Notes: generated from the letters alone by a model not told the origin. DNA of 64,000 nucleotides from Oopsacas minuta (GCA_024704765.1 JAKMXF010000306.1:248001-312000); one strand, 5' to 3'; counted from the stretch's first letter, positions 1 through 14,141 are shown. Numbers and translations are program-made.

Positions 1-787
1 CTAAATTTTGAATTCGATCTCGATATTCACCATATTTAACTTCTAAGGCATTAATACCATTAGTGTAAAATTCCTCTCTTTGTTTGATTACCCAACCAAT
101 GAAATCAGTCACGATCTCTCCCCTTAAACATACATACTTCCTACCAAAGATTCGATATACTAAACAATGGTCATGTTCAGATTGTGCTGATACTACACAC
201 AAAACTAACAATGGACTACACTCCAAAAAGGTTTTATCATACGTACTTTTGCTACAGCTTGTGTGAGTAGTACACTCATCAATAAAGGAAGTTTCAGCGA
301 ATTGCAATAATCCAGAAACTTTTTGAGACAAAGACAAACCGTAAAACTTAGTGCAATCTGCCCCCAACTGAGATTCAGATGTATTTAACAGGTAATACAC
401 ATGACCTCCACTTAGTGATCTAAGAATTTCGGTATCGGAATCTCTCTTCAATCAGTCATACTCAACTAAATTGGAGGCTGTAGATGTCCACATAACAAGA
501 AGCATGTTGTCTCCTAAATCCAATGCAAGATCCAGTAAATTTAGGTTACTAAGTGAGGAAATTGAATCGGAAAACCCACCTATACTTCTACATACATCTT
601 TAATGAGACTAGACGTAATGAAAGATCTTCTCATGGAAATCCCTATCGTTGTAATCTTAACAGGATTACTACAAGAGTAGACTTTACTAATTGTTCCCCA
701 AAATGATGTAAGTATGCGACCACTGATAGACAGCTTGTGGATAGAAGCATGAAAATAATGAAATGTGGAGATAATTAAGTTTACCAT
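1..787 (-). pseudogene. unidentified 260-codon reading frame with one in-frame TGA
   Basis: On the minus strand one frame runs from a Met codon at 787 to the window edge, interrupted only by a TGA at 452-454. The same frame then continues open for about 150 codons to base 1, so the stop looks like a single nonsense change, a readthrough site or a sequencing error, not a real end. The downstream half is Cys-rich and has a charged C-terminal stretch containing the residues EFYTNGINALEVKYGEYRDR. I do not recognise the family. There is no clear splice signal at the stop, and the gene would continue beyond the left edge. A transposon-derived fragment or a host exon are both possible. The plus-strand frames over this area are shorter and look like shadows. 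Confidence 0.35.
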
Positions 788-2503
788 GAGTATAATATGA
801 ATAAGAATACCTGGCGTTTGGAAACAACAGTTTTGACTATATTGTAGGTGGTTAACATATCATGATTTAATTAATTGCTTTGTTCGTGATGTGCATCCTG
901 AGTTGGAGTGATAGGTCCTGGATTAATCTCGATGCCATCAATGATGAGGAGAATAGAGACAATACAAGCAAGAAGAGCAGAATACAGTATGGATGTAGCC
1001 GACTAAGCGAAGAGCGAATCAGAAGAAGAACCAAGATTATTCGATTACCTGAGAGAGCGCAAGTCAATCCGAGCACGCCATAAATCAATGGAAATCACGA
1101 ATATACGTAAAAGTAGAATATGTTGGATAAAAACGACAATGCCGCTTGTCAAGAAAAGCAAAGAGAATAGCAAAAAGCAAAACCAAGCACAATAAACAAT
1201 AAACAAACATCAGAAATACTGAAGTACGATTCAATATGGGAGAAGCTACATATATGATTATTTACAGATATGCATATTCCATTGTGATGGATAAAAATAG
1301 AAAATATAATTCGCTATTTCCGAATTTTGTGGTTTCATCATCGTTCGTTGCAGCAACATTTGAATGGGAAACATGAGATGAGTTATAATATATTGCTTTA
1401 CGCGATGAATAACAGTCATGCTGGTCAATCTCCTGAGATAGCCTAGTATTGTACTAGGCAACGCGAATAATGAAATGTGACTAGTGGTAAAAATATTTCC
1501 ACAAAATATTATTTTCTAAAATTCAATTCGAAAGTACTAGTGACCCCTGTTATTTTTAAAGGAAATTGAATGATATAGTATAAAAGAAGGAGCCTGTAAA
1601 GTTTCAGGCGATTTTGGTAATTAATTATTGTTGAAATTTGAATCTAAATTGAAATTTGAAAATACATAAAACGATATTTTGCAATTTTTAGAACCCCATT
1701 GTGGCTGAATCTCTCAGAACTCCATGATTATACCGATATTATGGTAACGTCCATGTCTCAGCTATCGATTGTTATCAAAATATAACAGTTAGAGTTCGGT
1801 TTTGGATATCAAATACCAATTTGAACTGATACTAGTTTTGGTAACATGATACCCACTCCCCTTCAATACAACTGAATTTAACTTTGAATACTTGTATCTC
1901 CTCGAGTTTTATGAATTTTTTGATGAAATTCAATTTACATAAACGTCTATGCATTACAAATAGAGACAAAACATTTCAGATTCTAATTCTCAATTTTAGG
2001 TCGTCTTTTCTAATAGAGCAGTGACTCTATTTTTTATCACAAAACAAGATAGTTCAAAGTTAAAATACTGAAAGAAAATTCTATTTTATTTAACGTCCAA
2101 CCCTCCCCTACCGAATGATATTAATATTGGGTGAATCCAATGAGTACAAGTAGGACAAATTTTTGATTGAAATGACCTGGTAGAATATCTTGCTAACTTC
2201 ACAATCGTATTTTCTGGGCCTTTTTAATCATATTTTGTTTACCCAACTTTAATTCCTATTAATATACTTTCAACCTTCAATATACTATCAAACTTATACT
2301 GGGTATAGTTATAATGTTACTTTTACAGCTAATACCCAATTTAATTGAATTTTCATTAATTTTCTATACTTAAACTTTGTGATGATACACCATCATTAGA
2401 GGTTATATTATATGAATAATGTGAACTTATTATGGTGTGAACTTAACTTTCTCGCAATTTCTCGCACTATTCAGGATATCACTCACATAGCACACTTAAT
2501 ATA
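788..2503. other. no gene seen
   Basis: This is AT-rich sequence. Short opposed frames at 867-1088 have no family resemblance and overlap each other on the two strands. I see no repeat structure or RNA gene. Confidence 0.4.
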
Positions 2504-3400
2504 CTATCCTATAAATAGTTGTTCAGCAAAGTTCAGCAAAACCTCACACAGAGCCTTGAAGTTACTAACATTGATATTCTGAGAGGAATTAGTTACAAGA
2601 AGAAGAGCAGAAATATTTCTATGCAAAAATTTAGGATTTTCAGGGTCTTCTTGAGGTATAAAGGAAGTCCCTGTTTTAAAACAGAGATCATCAGAAGAAT
2701 ACAAACGAGCTGAAATTACCAGTGCTTACTCCTCCAGGTTAGCCAAAATCTATTCTTGACTTCTTTAATCCGTTGTATAATCAGTTTATGGCCTATCCTA
2801 ATATTTACATGATCAGCCAAGCCACGTTTCCCCCTTGCTTCCGGTATATTATTTCAGGAACGAATCAAGTGTACGTTAGTATGAATGTAAGGGTCCAATA
2901 GGAAGTACTTCATTTGAATTTGCAGGTTCATGACTGATTCCAACTCGTTGTCGGGAATGATAAGCTATAAGCACTTTTCCATCAGAAGTTAGCTCTCCTG
3001 TAGTATCTTTGATGGCTTGCAACGTGCAGTTGTATGTAAAGCCTGCTACTACAATTTCAGGATCTGATACATTAGTTTGACCTGCGAAGCAACACAAACA
3101 AGCTGTGCCACCACGACCGTAAATACGGCATGCATTTTACCATCTAACTTTGAGGCCTTAATTCAATATTCACAAAACCACTTTCATTTTCGAATCCTTT
3201 TGAAACAAGCTTCTCTATTTGTGGATTGAAAAATTCTTCAGCAGTGACACTTTCAATTTTCTCTTTTTGAGATAACAATGCGATTAGCTGGTTGGAAAAT
3301 CTAGAATTTGGGTATTGATTAGACCAGATACTATTCCTTGATGATCTTTCAATTCAAGAGGAGAAACCATAAACAAGAGAAATTATGAACGATTACGAGC
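2504..3400 (-). pseudogene. decayed RAG1/Transib-like transposase fragment
   Basis: Reading the minus strand through several frameshifts gives, in order, segments that align with the intact transposase at 24527-26656. At about 3380-3240 a DHQG motif is followed by a PNSRFS-type run and a Q-x-E-x-x-E-x-V run. At about 3150-2876 there is LDGKM, then GRGG and a C-x2-C pair, a V-x-x-GF-x-x-N segment, an R-x4-H-x-P segment and P-LHSY. At about 2740 a GG-S-T-GN piece is seen. At 2610-2504 a segment matches the stretch before the zinc-binding His pair. The His pair and the final catalytic Glu are missing, so the copy is truncated at its C-terminal end. Multiple stops and shifts show it is dead. Identity to the intact copy is low, so it is a different lineage and not a recent duplicate. 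Confidence 0.7.
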
Positions 3401-5391
3401 TGTTTGAGGTCTAAGATTAAACCGAGTCACCTGAAATGGAAGTTCTTCACATCCTTTGTGAACGTTGGTAATTGTGAATCGATTCCAGGTATTTCTCTAA
3501 TTATTCTACTTCACAAATTGACATCTACCCTAGCACTTCGATGGCTCTTTATGGTATCCAGAAATGTTTCATTTACTTTGTGAAGTGTAAGACATTTATA
3601 GCTTTGTGTGACAATGATTATGTGAACTAATTTTGATATACAGTATTTTAGGGTTAAATATATATATATATTTGTAGTTGACATAGTATCACATTCCTAT
3701 ACAACATATCCGAGTCACAATGTTATGATTCATACAAGATTTGGTTACAATTCACAATGACTAATGCCTTGCATAATTCCTAGTGTTTGTTATTGCAATA
3801 AGTTACTATTAAGAATATCTTATATAGTAATGGAATATAAGAAACCAAATAAATTTGAATATTTTTGGAAATTTAATATGACGTAATAATTTTCAAATGC
3901 TAACTCATTCTCTAAATCTGACATTGCAAAAAATTTGTCATTTGTTTAAACCACAGTAGCCAAAAATTCAGAGGAAAATTATACTTTTTTATGTGCTACT
4001 GGAAATTTTCACCCAAAATAACCCATTGTGTTCTCGATTTCTCAACTGCTAATTATCTAATTACTCAGAGGTTACTTGTGTGCCATATATCTAATGCTAC
4101 CAGTTTCTCTTCTTATTGTATATAACCTTGAAGCGATATTACCCAATTCATATCCCATTGAGAATTTCACGAAAGTGGAACAGCACATACATTTTAAAGT
4201 GTGTCATTGGATCATAATCATGGTCTGTCTCATATCTTCTATTCGTTTATTATATTAATGCTGTTTCTGCGCCTATAAAGCTTATTATCTAGCTATGGCA
4301 TTTACATTCATTTCAATCAGTTGGCCGGGTTACTATGTGGAATGCAACCATTATTATCTCCAGGAAATGTTAGTTATCTTTTGGAATTTTACACCTCCAG
4401 AATGCAAGATTATTCTTTTCATTGCATTTGGGAGGGAATACCTAGCTATAGGGATCCATAGGAGATGCACTGGACCCTCGAGAACTAACAATATATATGC
4501 ACTCTTGAATAACAATCCTTGTAGCTAGTTACTTGCTCTTTTCTTCATTGACGTACATCAATCCAGTAGAATTATTGTTTGCATGTACTTCTGGTCATAT
4601 GAGTAAAGAAATCTTCAGTCTCCCAAACAAGTCTCAAGATATGCTCGCTTAATACTTCTTGTTACTGGCCCATCCTTGGTATCAATCCTGAATGCTAACG
4701 TTAATATTGGTCTACTTTTATTCTGTATACATGTAGGAGCTTATCAACCACTTTTCTGACACAGCAAAAGCTTTCTGAAATAATTATAGAAAAGCTGCAG
4801 TACTGCTCATCATGAATCCCAACAAAAATGATTTTCTGCTATAATTCTGTCAAGCAATTTGTTATGTGATTATATTTAATGATTCATGAGAAATTAGTTA
4901 ACATCTTCAAAAAAGGTACATTATGCTCTGCTTAAACGAAATGACTCCGATCGAGTACTTTGCTTTTATCAGAGTTTACTGAATTTAATATATTCATGCT
5001 TCTTGTTGATTTAATATATCATATTCTTGAGTGCTAGTGTACAAGTTTACTCATATGAGGAGATGAATTTCAGAGATCTTTTCTTTGGGTAACAAATGAG
5101 GTATGCTTTCAAGCCTAAACTGAGTTCATTTGCTTATATGCGATTTATAAACTCCTCGAACTAGTGCTGCCCAATTTCTAGTGGTATGTTAAGACTCCAA
5201 TACACTGAATAATTGTTTCAATTGTTTCTTACTGGCGAAAGTCCAAAGGCATAAGCTGGATGGCTAACACATATAAATGCATATGTCTATGAGTGGAGAA
5301 GAACTCAGGTCTTGATGGCTTACAAAGACTTGTCTGAAATATATGTACTATAATCAATTTCTATATCTTTGTCAGACTTTCTTTTGTTATA
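3401..5391. other. no gene seen; short TA run
   Basis: This is AT-rich sequence with a short (TA)n run near 3658-3672. Plus-strand frames at 4076-4258 and 4295-4528 match no family that I recognise and lack flanking splice context. Confidence 0.4.
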
Positions 5392-5499
5392 TTTACACCA
5401 TCCAGCTATCTTGTCACCTCTAATTGCAATCTATTTGTAGTTTTTGAGCCAAAATATACTACAAGTGAGGTGACAAGATAGCTGAATGGTGCAAGTTTA
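5392..5499. repeat. short inverted-repeat hairpin (possible MITE)
   Basis: A 29-bp left arm at 5392-5420 is repeated in inverse orientation at about 5467-5499, with few mismatches and a loop of about 46 bp. The shared core reads AGCTATCTTGTCACCTC on the left arm. The compact size and long arms fit a small foldback element or a stem-loop transcript. No coding sequence is present. Confidence 0.6.
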
Positions 5500-7309
5500 T
5501 GTTCCTTTAGTTGTAGTAACTGTCGTGCCCTCGGCATACACTTCTATATTTAAGTTTGTGTGAAGAGTCTAAATTCTAGATTCGGAAATTTGAAATTAAT
5601 GGAATCAAATATTTACGAGCTTGAGGCATTCATTGTTGCATATCTGACTCTTCGACTCGTAAGTGACAGCCATTTCCAATTTTTATCAACTGCTAGAATT
5701 GTAAATGTGACCCCTTAAACAGTGGTTCCAAGCTTGCGTCCATGCCCCTTGATGACCAACAGAATGAATCGTTTCAACACAACGAACCTGGAGCAGAGTA
5801 TCACTGCAAATCCCAGAATAAGGATCTCAAATTGTAATGATGTAATTAAACACGTAAAATTGTGATTAATTTTAGACCAGTGCTATATCTATTCTGGGAT
5901 TCTCAATGTATCTTGTATTTATATTTAGATTTCTAACATTCAATTTGATTAAAGTAACAGTATAAATAGGGAATGAGGATTGAATAAATATCCGAGCTCA
6001 TAGTTTGATGTTAACCTCATATCAGTTATATCCTCTCTTTATGCATTGTCTTAAACCACTTCTCACATATCTTTAACTTTTGGAAAAGTAAATTCGGGTA
6101 CGATGTTCCTAGGTCTTGTAATTACAACCTGATACCTCCAAAACATCATCGGTTCTCTCAAAATATGTGTTCAAGCAAATAAGTCAACAAGTAAAATCGA
6201 TTGAAAACAAGAAAACAGTTAGTTTAATTTATTTGTATGTAGTAATAATGGATGTATTCAGATCTTTGTGCAAGATTTGCATCAACTTTGATATGCTGGA
6301 TCCGATAATGTAGTCCAATATGCTATAACACCTCGCAATTTTCTTATGTTCATCATGAAAAATGGGGAAATTGCTAAATTTCGAATTGAATTTCATATTG
6401 ATCAATTTGATTTCTCAACTTCAATGAATTGTCGAACCTTAGTAAAATTAACTCACTAACAATCTACAAGAGCTCTGTAGAACTAAACTGCGAAATAACA
6501 CTCCATAAATCATATTTTGTATTTGTTTTTTTCACTATGATGCAAATTATTTGATTTCCTTCCCAAAATTACCAGTTTTGGCTAAATAAAGATATCTCCA
6601 ATTATATATGTGTCACAAATACCCTATTGTTCACTAATATCTTGTATTTCCTTGGTAATAACTTCAAAAAATATAAATTATTCACAGAAGATTTACAATT
6701 TTGACATTTTGCAAGTCGGATAATGTTAAATTGTTGCGTAATAGAGAATTTGTGGACTTCAGATTTGGAATCCCCACAGAGAATTTGTTGGGTGAATATA
6801 TATTTCACACTTGATGGGGAAGTAGAGTTAAATTTTGTTGACCTGTGTAATACTTGTCTATTTTAGGGGAATAGAATTCGTATTTCATTGATGAATATGT
6901 TGGTAGTGATGGCCTTCATGTAAATACCCAGCATAAGAAACTAACAAAGGATATACGGCCTCAAGAATAAGCCACCCACATTATTTCATCACGAATACCG
7001 ACAGACTTTATGAGGTTCACTGTATTTGTATCCGTCTATAAAGTAGATTATCATAGCTTCCTGTTACTAGATTTAATAGACAAATTCAACTGGATACGGG
7101 CATCTCTGTACATTGAAATCTGGTACACCTACAATCCGTTGCAGGATAATTTGGTGCACGTAGAGTTCGTTATACCCTTACATCACTCTTTCCTTAGATG
7201 AGATTCCTTTCCATTTGTCACTTTGGAAATAATACATCTTTTAATTTAAATATGTTGTATTGTGAACCACGTAATTACGAGTTGGAATCTTCAATTCTTT
7301 CCTGGAACA
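5500..7309. other. no gene seen
   Basis: This is AT-rich sequence. The frames at 6602-6808 and 7010-7201 have no recognisable motif. No repeats stand out. Confidence 0.4.
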
Positions 7310-7625
7310 GCGATTAATCAGAAGTGTATTGTGGTTGCCTAATAGGCTCATATGTTGGAAATGTTAAGTCTACTAAAACGCGAAATATTGAGATTTGATT
7401 TCAAAGTTCAATTACGAAATATCCATGATATATTTTTATATAGAATATCAAAACATTGCTATGATAAAGTTGGCTAGTTCGTGAGTTACAGGTGAAACCA
7501 TTGATTAAAAAATAGGTTTCAAACATTCATTATTGAACATTGAAATCAATGCTTATTATTTCACGTTTATACTCCTAGCATTTTCCCAACATATCAGCCT
7601 ATTCGGAGTTCACATGATGTCTTTT
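7310..7625. repeat. foldback repeat, short copy
   Basis: The ends form imperfect inverted arms: a segment with CCTAATAGGCTCATATGTTGG near 7340 is matched in inverse orientation near 7585-7610. The same motif occurs in the larger foldback at 31380-32107, so the two belong to one dispersed family. No coding frame is present. Confidence 0.45.
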
Positions 7626-7828
7626 CGACCTGAGAATATTTTCTAGATTTGGAATGTTTGATTCAGCAAATAATATTTGCGATACTTGCTTCACTATCAT
7701 TTCGTATATCCCCAGATAATTACTTTGAAATAATTACAATGCATCTCTTATTTACTTCTGATCCATAGATTATGTGCTTTCCTGTCCCTATTTTAGGTAG
7801 TTCACGTAATATGTATATAACACATCTA

Positions 7829-7895
7829 CAGTAGAGTCTCGTGAATACCTACACTGTTGAGGCGTAGCTCTGCATAAGGAGTACAAATTTGTACA
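7829..7895. repeat. relic of pogo/Tigger-like MITE end
   Basis: The start CAGTAGAGTCTCGTGAATAC follows a TA and resembles the ends of the two better-preserved MITEs at 28311 and 35369. Only one end is recognisable. Confidence 0.35.
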
Positions 7896-8039
7896 CTTTA
7901 TCAGTTAACCCAATGACTTCAAACTTATACCGTCGAGCAGATGCGTGCAAAAGCTTAATAAAGGATGTTTCTTGTTTGGCCAAGAATATATTAGTGATGT
8001 AACTCACTTGCAATGTGAGAAAAATATCTGCACAACTAT

Positions 8040-8400
8040 GTCGTCTGATACGCGTATAAGATTTAATACGTATTGAACCTTTAATATATCATAAGTGGTC
8101 TATTTGAAAGTAATATGCTTCTATGTCAAACTCAATTATGAGATTTGACATCGTTTATCTGGGATATAAGTCACATAATTATCAGTATTTTATAATATGT
8201 TCAACTATGTAAGATTTCTCATTAACAATTCGGGAACTACTGTTTTGATGCAAAATATTTATTGCAGAAATCGGCATAATAGGAATTACATCACCACAAA
8301 TTGTAGATTAAACCTATCATGGGTATTCAAATACTTGTTATCCGTATTACTTCTTTATTTTAAGGCTATTAAACAATAGGTACAAAGCAAGTATGCACCC
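8040..8400. repeat. dispersed repeat copy 1 (partner at 13140-13510)
   Basis: A stretch centred on 8165-8275 aligns at roughly three quarters identity with 13240-13350. Both share TAAGTCACAT near the start and CTGTTTTGATGCAAAATAT-type blocks further on. The family is not identified and no reading frame is shared. Confidence 0.5.
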
Positions 8401-11400
8401 ACTGGATGTTGATAGTGAAAGGAACTAACGTTTTATTGTCTCGAAACTAACTCTGTAATCAAACTTAAGGCCAATCAAACCAAGATATCACCCATCACAT
8501 TATCGCTTAAAACTTATGAAAATTGACCCATAGTGCAGCTACCAATCTGCCCAAAATCGACAACCTGGAACGAACCGTACGATGTCAGCGGCGGCGGGTA
8601 ATACACCATGTATATCCAAAACCTCTCATTCTTACGAACCGTTTGTTACCTATCGAATATTAGCAAACTAATAGAGGCGACTAATTCATTCTCATTCACT
8701 CAGTTTAGGAACATTCAAATCAATTCATAATATGTGGACTCATTTATATAGTGGGTTCCTAGGAAATACTCAAATTTATATCCAGGACCTAGTTCATGAA
8801 TACTTCTTAGGTATTCCAAAGGTTCGTAACCCTGCAATCTATAGTATGTATTACAACTTTCTATAACAAATTACATCAAAGAGTTAAAAGCCTTCTACAT
8901 AATGAGTTAAAATATCCATTCTATAGATATCAAAAAATATCATCACATGCTACATCAATTAGAGGCATTTGAGATACCTCAAAATGGACCCTCGGATCTC
9001 TTTTCTAAAGTTTGGTCAATCTTGGTAACTCATTCATTCAACAAAGAATGTGATAGATTGCTATGCCAGGACCTAATGGTTGCTTGTCAAACTCGATTGA
9101 TTCCACATAATCCAAATTTCTGTTATCGTCTGGCGTATGTGCAATGATATTTTTATGCGAAAATTTCCATATTCTGGCCTCACTACAAGATCTCTCTGAA
9201 CATCTATATTCTTGAATTGTAGAAAGCAAATCTATTGTTGTAAATATCCTATTGAAGTATCATACTTCAATAGAAACACGGAAGCGTATGTAATTGTGAA
9301 TCGGATGTTGTTCTAAATACAACATAGGATGCAGTGTTCGGCCAAGAATTGGATAGAGTACGGCACAATAGTGAATTGTATATTATGTGTATACTTTAAT
9401 TTGTTGATTGAGTTAAATTATCTTTCGAAAACTCAAATCTAATCTTCTAATTACCCAGTCTATTTTCTGGGAGTTTTCTATATAATAGTATACCTCTCAA
9501 CGCCTAGGGATAATAAATAGAATGATGCCTTGCATTAGTTTGAATTTGCATGTAAGCGTTCGTTCAAGTGTTCAAATATGTAGATGTTCGTTCAGCTATT
9601 AATATTTACATTAGTTTTACTTTCTCATTATATAGATGATAGTTCTACTCCCCAAAATAAATCTTAGTTTTACTTTTCTGATATGTAGAATGTAGATATT
9701 AGTTCAACTCACAATATTGCAAATCGACGTTAGTTGGACCATTTGGTAGTGGTTAGTTCCATTACAAGAAACAAAGGACGCTGCATGAGGTTATTGTCTG
9801 CTCAAGATATTGTTGAGTTGGACAAACTATTATTTGGTTCAAGCTTAACATTATATAACTTTTTATGGTCGATAAATGTGAGTCATCGGGTTGTCCTTGT
9901 TTAGAATTGTTGATATTGACTTTTAAGACACTTATTCTGTACCTCAAATGCTTTTAATCAAAGTAGCAAATATTGACATTTTTGGATATGGGTAGGGTGG
10001 TTATGATGATTTATTTTGTAGATCACTGTCAACTCTACACATATTTTGTATTTTTGTATAGTGTAAGTTATTGTACTCAAAATATTATCCAGGGTTACGA
10101 ACTTGTTGAATGACCCACTAACTCACATTTTTAGTTTTTGTTCCAAATCTATGATGTTAGTTCTGAGGGAAATCTTGTCATTAATTTTATGTTGTGAGAA
10201 AAGTCAGAGAAATGTTCTGTCCCTGCTCGCAGCCTGTGAGTAATTCGCCCTCTCTTTTGATAATTAGTATTGCTCCCCAAGTGCTAATATTTGACTAACT
10301 ACTTATATCTTACATTACTCTTCTAAATTGTAATTTGATAGAGAATTTCCAAATTTCAATAGAAATTCAACATAAATTGTTGGAGTATTTTCACCCTCCC
10401 ATCATTATTCAAAATTTTCCATCCAAAAATCCATGAAATTTATTTCATTTTGATTTTTTATATTTATTTGTGTGTCTATTCCAAAGCTTCACAATCTTTT
10501 GTCACTAACGAAATTTTTCCTCTACTACAATGGTAGACCCCGAAATATTTATTAACGTTATGTTATAAATTTTATGAATATTTTTCCACTAATAATTGAT
10601 AATACCTATCCTATTTTTCAGAAAGAATTTGATTCTGAATACTATCACCTAATATTTGATGGAGATGTTCGTGCTTCGTGAGATCACACTGAATATTGTG
10701 GGAAGTTCAACATGTAGAAATATGACTCTCTAATATATAGCAATACCTTGAATTTTTCCGGTCAAAAGCATTCATTAGCCTAAAATAATTCACACGCACC
10801 CCAACTTTCGTTCGCTGGTCATTGGTTTGGAATCCCTAGTCATAGCCTACAGACCAACACCTATTGTAAACACTCGTATTGCAGTATTTGGATTGGTCAG
10901 TTTTTGTATATAATTCCTTTATTGGATAATTGGGGCATCTTTTGCCTAAACACATGTATTACCTAGTGTAGAGACTCAAATTTTGAACCTATATATGCTA
11001 AGAATTCGGGAATTGTTAAGGTATATTTTAGGACAGCATTTATTTTTGAAATTCTTTCTTTGATACCTGTGCAACGTGAAATATTGCATTTTTCATTTGG
11101 CAGTGGATATCTAAATGATTTCTCGATACCGGTACATAAATATCAAATTATTTGCAAAATTGGCTCGTTCTTGAGTTACATTGGACATTATGATGACACA
11201 CTTGAATGTTCAATTATTACTCTATAATCGTGAAAGATTGTGAAGATATTTCCAAGTAATTTTCTACTAGTCTTCTAATGCCATTGTTGCACATTTGATG
11301 TGAAAGATGGAAGAATGGTGAGCAATCTTAAAATGACTATGTGCAGGTACCGTCACATTTCTGAATTATCACATCAAAATGCATCATAGTGGTGTGTGAA

Positions 11401-13139
11401 GTCGTGGGTATTCTACAAATAGGGTTTCTGAGTTAGACATCAAAGACCTATATTCTACCCAATGCATACTTACTAGACATTCTGGAAATTCTTTGGCACA
11501 TAATGGGTACAATTGGGTTGTTCTAACAACTGCAAAATACATCACTGAAGCAAAATTTACTTATGCGACAATAGAGAAACCATGTACCTAACCGCTTACT
11601 TCTAATACTCCATCCCTGGTACCAAATTTGAAGTTACTGTTTCCCTTTGTATTTAGTACACCATGCCCTTGTCCCCTCTAATGTCAAAACTGAGAAAAAT
11701 GCAGGCCGTACGCAGGTAATTTCCCTGCATTTAATAGGGTGCAAATTAATTAGTTTTCATGATTTTTAAGGGGCGTAGCTTCACTTGTCTGCCGAAATTT
11801 GGTTGGATGCGGTTCCATATGTGTTCTTCTTAATGCGATAGGTTGTTATAATAGTTGGGGGACTGAATACTTTTGCACTTTGCCCAAGAAGTAATTGCTT
11901 CCTTGCAACAGCTGCAGCTCCATTTCCTCACAGATTCAAAGAATGACATACACAAGAGGATAGAGAAAAGTGGATTGCTTTGTCATAGTATGGATCGAAC
12001 ACCTTTCCGTGCATCCCTCATTGCTGCAGCATCACCATTTCCTTGACCCCGGCAGTCTTCTTATTGAACATTTTGTCTTTCAAGAAAATTACGAATCATT
12101 TTTGCTATTTCTTTCGTTTTAGTATTATTTGTACGGTATAAAATCGTTCTATACTTAATATTCATCCTTTTGAGATACGAAGAATGAAGGTCTCTTTTTC
12201 CAAACAAGAATGTTCGAGCATTGCATCATCGATTATTGAGTAGTATTTTACCATATTCTCTTTCATGAGTATCAGACTTTCTGACCTTTTACCCTAGAGT
12301 TCACTGAATTCATTTTGAGAGACATTAGATAACAATCTTCTTGAAGACGTTTCGCTTTGGCATTTCAATTTGATCTCTCAGGCTGCTGTCATAATGAGAT
12401 AGTAGTTCTGGATTTCCAAGTATCCTCCGAGGTTTGAATCTCTCTGAAAGTCAAGTCCACTCTGCCTAAGGAATAATATAAGGTTAGAATTCTTGTGGGT
12501 AGATCTAGTCATTTACTTAATTGTTTTGAAGAATTCGGATGAATTAGTTTTCAATCCCTGTGCAAATTCTGAAACCATATTTAGCTGTTTCCACTCAAGC
12601 TATCAGTCTTTGTTTGCTCCCAGCTTCACAAGACCTCACTTTGCTGTAAATCTATATCAGTCAATATATACCATAACTTTGTGATGTGGTTATTTCTTGC
12701 AAAGTCGTGTGATTAATCTTTTATTAGGGTAAGTATACAGGGAAACAGGTGACATATTTGCATGAATTTACATGGTGGGATTTCCCTAATTTTTGTTCAC
12801 GATTTGATATTTTGGTGTACAGTATCCAGAATGGAAAGTTTTCTTTAAATGATAGTAATTTCTATTAGAAATTGATGCATTTAGTTGTACTTAAATTAGT
12901 TTATTGTTCCTGAAATAAACGTGTACTCCTGTAAGACGTTTGCATGTTTACAATGTTAACCTGAAATACTTAGAACTTTTGGAGATATTTATGTTTTCTA
13001 ACTGACTTGTTTGTATCCAGTTTCAATTAGATTTGTACTATAGCAGACGGCACTATCAGCTAATATATCGCTAAGTTGAATTATTGAATTACTCAGTGGA
13101 TTACAGAATATTTAACCAAGTTATATATTATGCATATAA
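8401..13139. other. no gene seen; weak degenerate repeats
   Basis: This is AT-rich sequence. Around 9540-9740 there is a weak tandem-like repetition of GTTAGTTC/TTCGTTCA motifs. Around 11140-11220 a short block resembles part of the foldback at 7310-7625. Frames at 8947-9147 and 12493-12684 match nothing that I recognise. Earlier exons of the WD40 gene may lie here but cannot be called. Confidence 0.35.
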
Positions 13140-13510
13140 GGTATAGTACTTATTAAACTTATAATACGTTATAGATTACCTATTTAAACGTATTATAGGT
13201 CTATGTTAACGTCGAAATCTGAGATTTCACAATTGTTAGTCATTTATAAGTCACATTATTTTCAAGTATTATATATTCTTGTCAACTATGCGGATATTTC
13301 GCTTTAACATTTCCAGAACTATTGTTTTGATGCAAAATATTTTCCAGATAACAGATTGAGGTATGCTGTTAATGAAACATGTAGCATCCTAATGCGAAAT
13401 TATATCTTCTCTTTGCCGCTTCATATATAGATTCATAATGATGGGTTCCTAAACAAAGTGTATAATCGTGACCGACGAAACATAAGCCCTAGGTACAAAA
13501 TAAATCTTTG
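13140..13510. repeat. dispersed repeat copy 2 (partner at 8040-8400)
   Basis: This is the diverged direct copy of the segment at 8040-8400. The best-matching part is 13240-13350. Confidence 0.5.
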
Positions 13511-13629
13511 GTCCCGGGATCCGTTACAATGGTAATAGTCATTTTATCTTAAGGGTTCAATTACTCATCATTTTAATTATCAATCCGGATCTTCAATTTA
13601 ATAAAGCTATGAGGGACGATAATGGAGAA

Positions 13630-13860
13630 AGTACATTATTTATATCTAATTTTGAGGTTATTTGTACTTTTGTACAAGTTATAATATCAGGTAAATATAC
13701 ATAGTGGATTTCTCACAATTACAAATTATCAATGTAGTTATTATGTCTAAGCTATTTTAAACTTCGTAGATTTATAATTTCTTCTTCTCTTGATGCGATT
13801 AGAGCGTTCACTGTCTTTACTTTGTTAGATAATAAGCAATTTGTTGTTAATTTAATTAAT
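13630..13860 (+). repeat. inverted duplicate arm A (partner 14335-14525)
   Basis: This segment matches the reverse complement of 14335-14525. The shared blocks include an ATATCTAATTTTGAGGTTAT run, an ATATCAGGTAAA splice-donor-like block and a final TTGTTAGATAATAAGC block. Arm A carries about 70 extra bases in its middle. Confidence 0.6.
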
Positions 13861-14141
13861 ATTTGTGACATACCCCTTCCCAATCTCAAACACACTAGAC
13901 ATTTCTCTCCCCACCTTCACTTTCATTCTCAATAATAAAATGTAGCAAGCTGGATATGAATTAATCTGAAAGTCCAGTTATCAAGTTGACGATAAAATTG
14001 GGATGTTCTGTTTTTACAAATATTCTCAACAGGTAAATAGTGACTTCGAGTACGCTATCTGAAGGCCAAATATGATATCCCTATACACCAATGATATTCA
14101 AATGGACGTACTCAAAGTAGTCTACAATCTGACTAACTACA

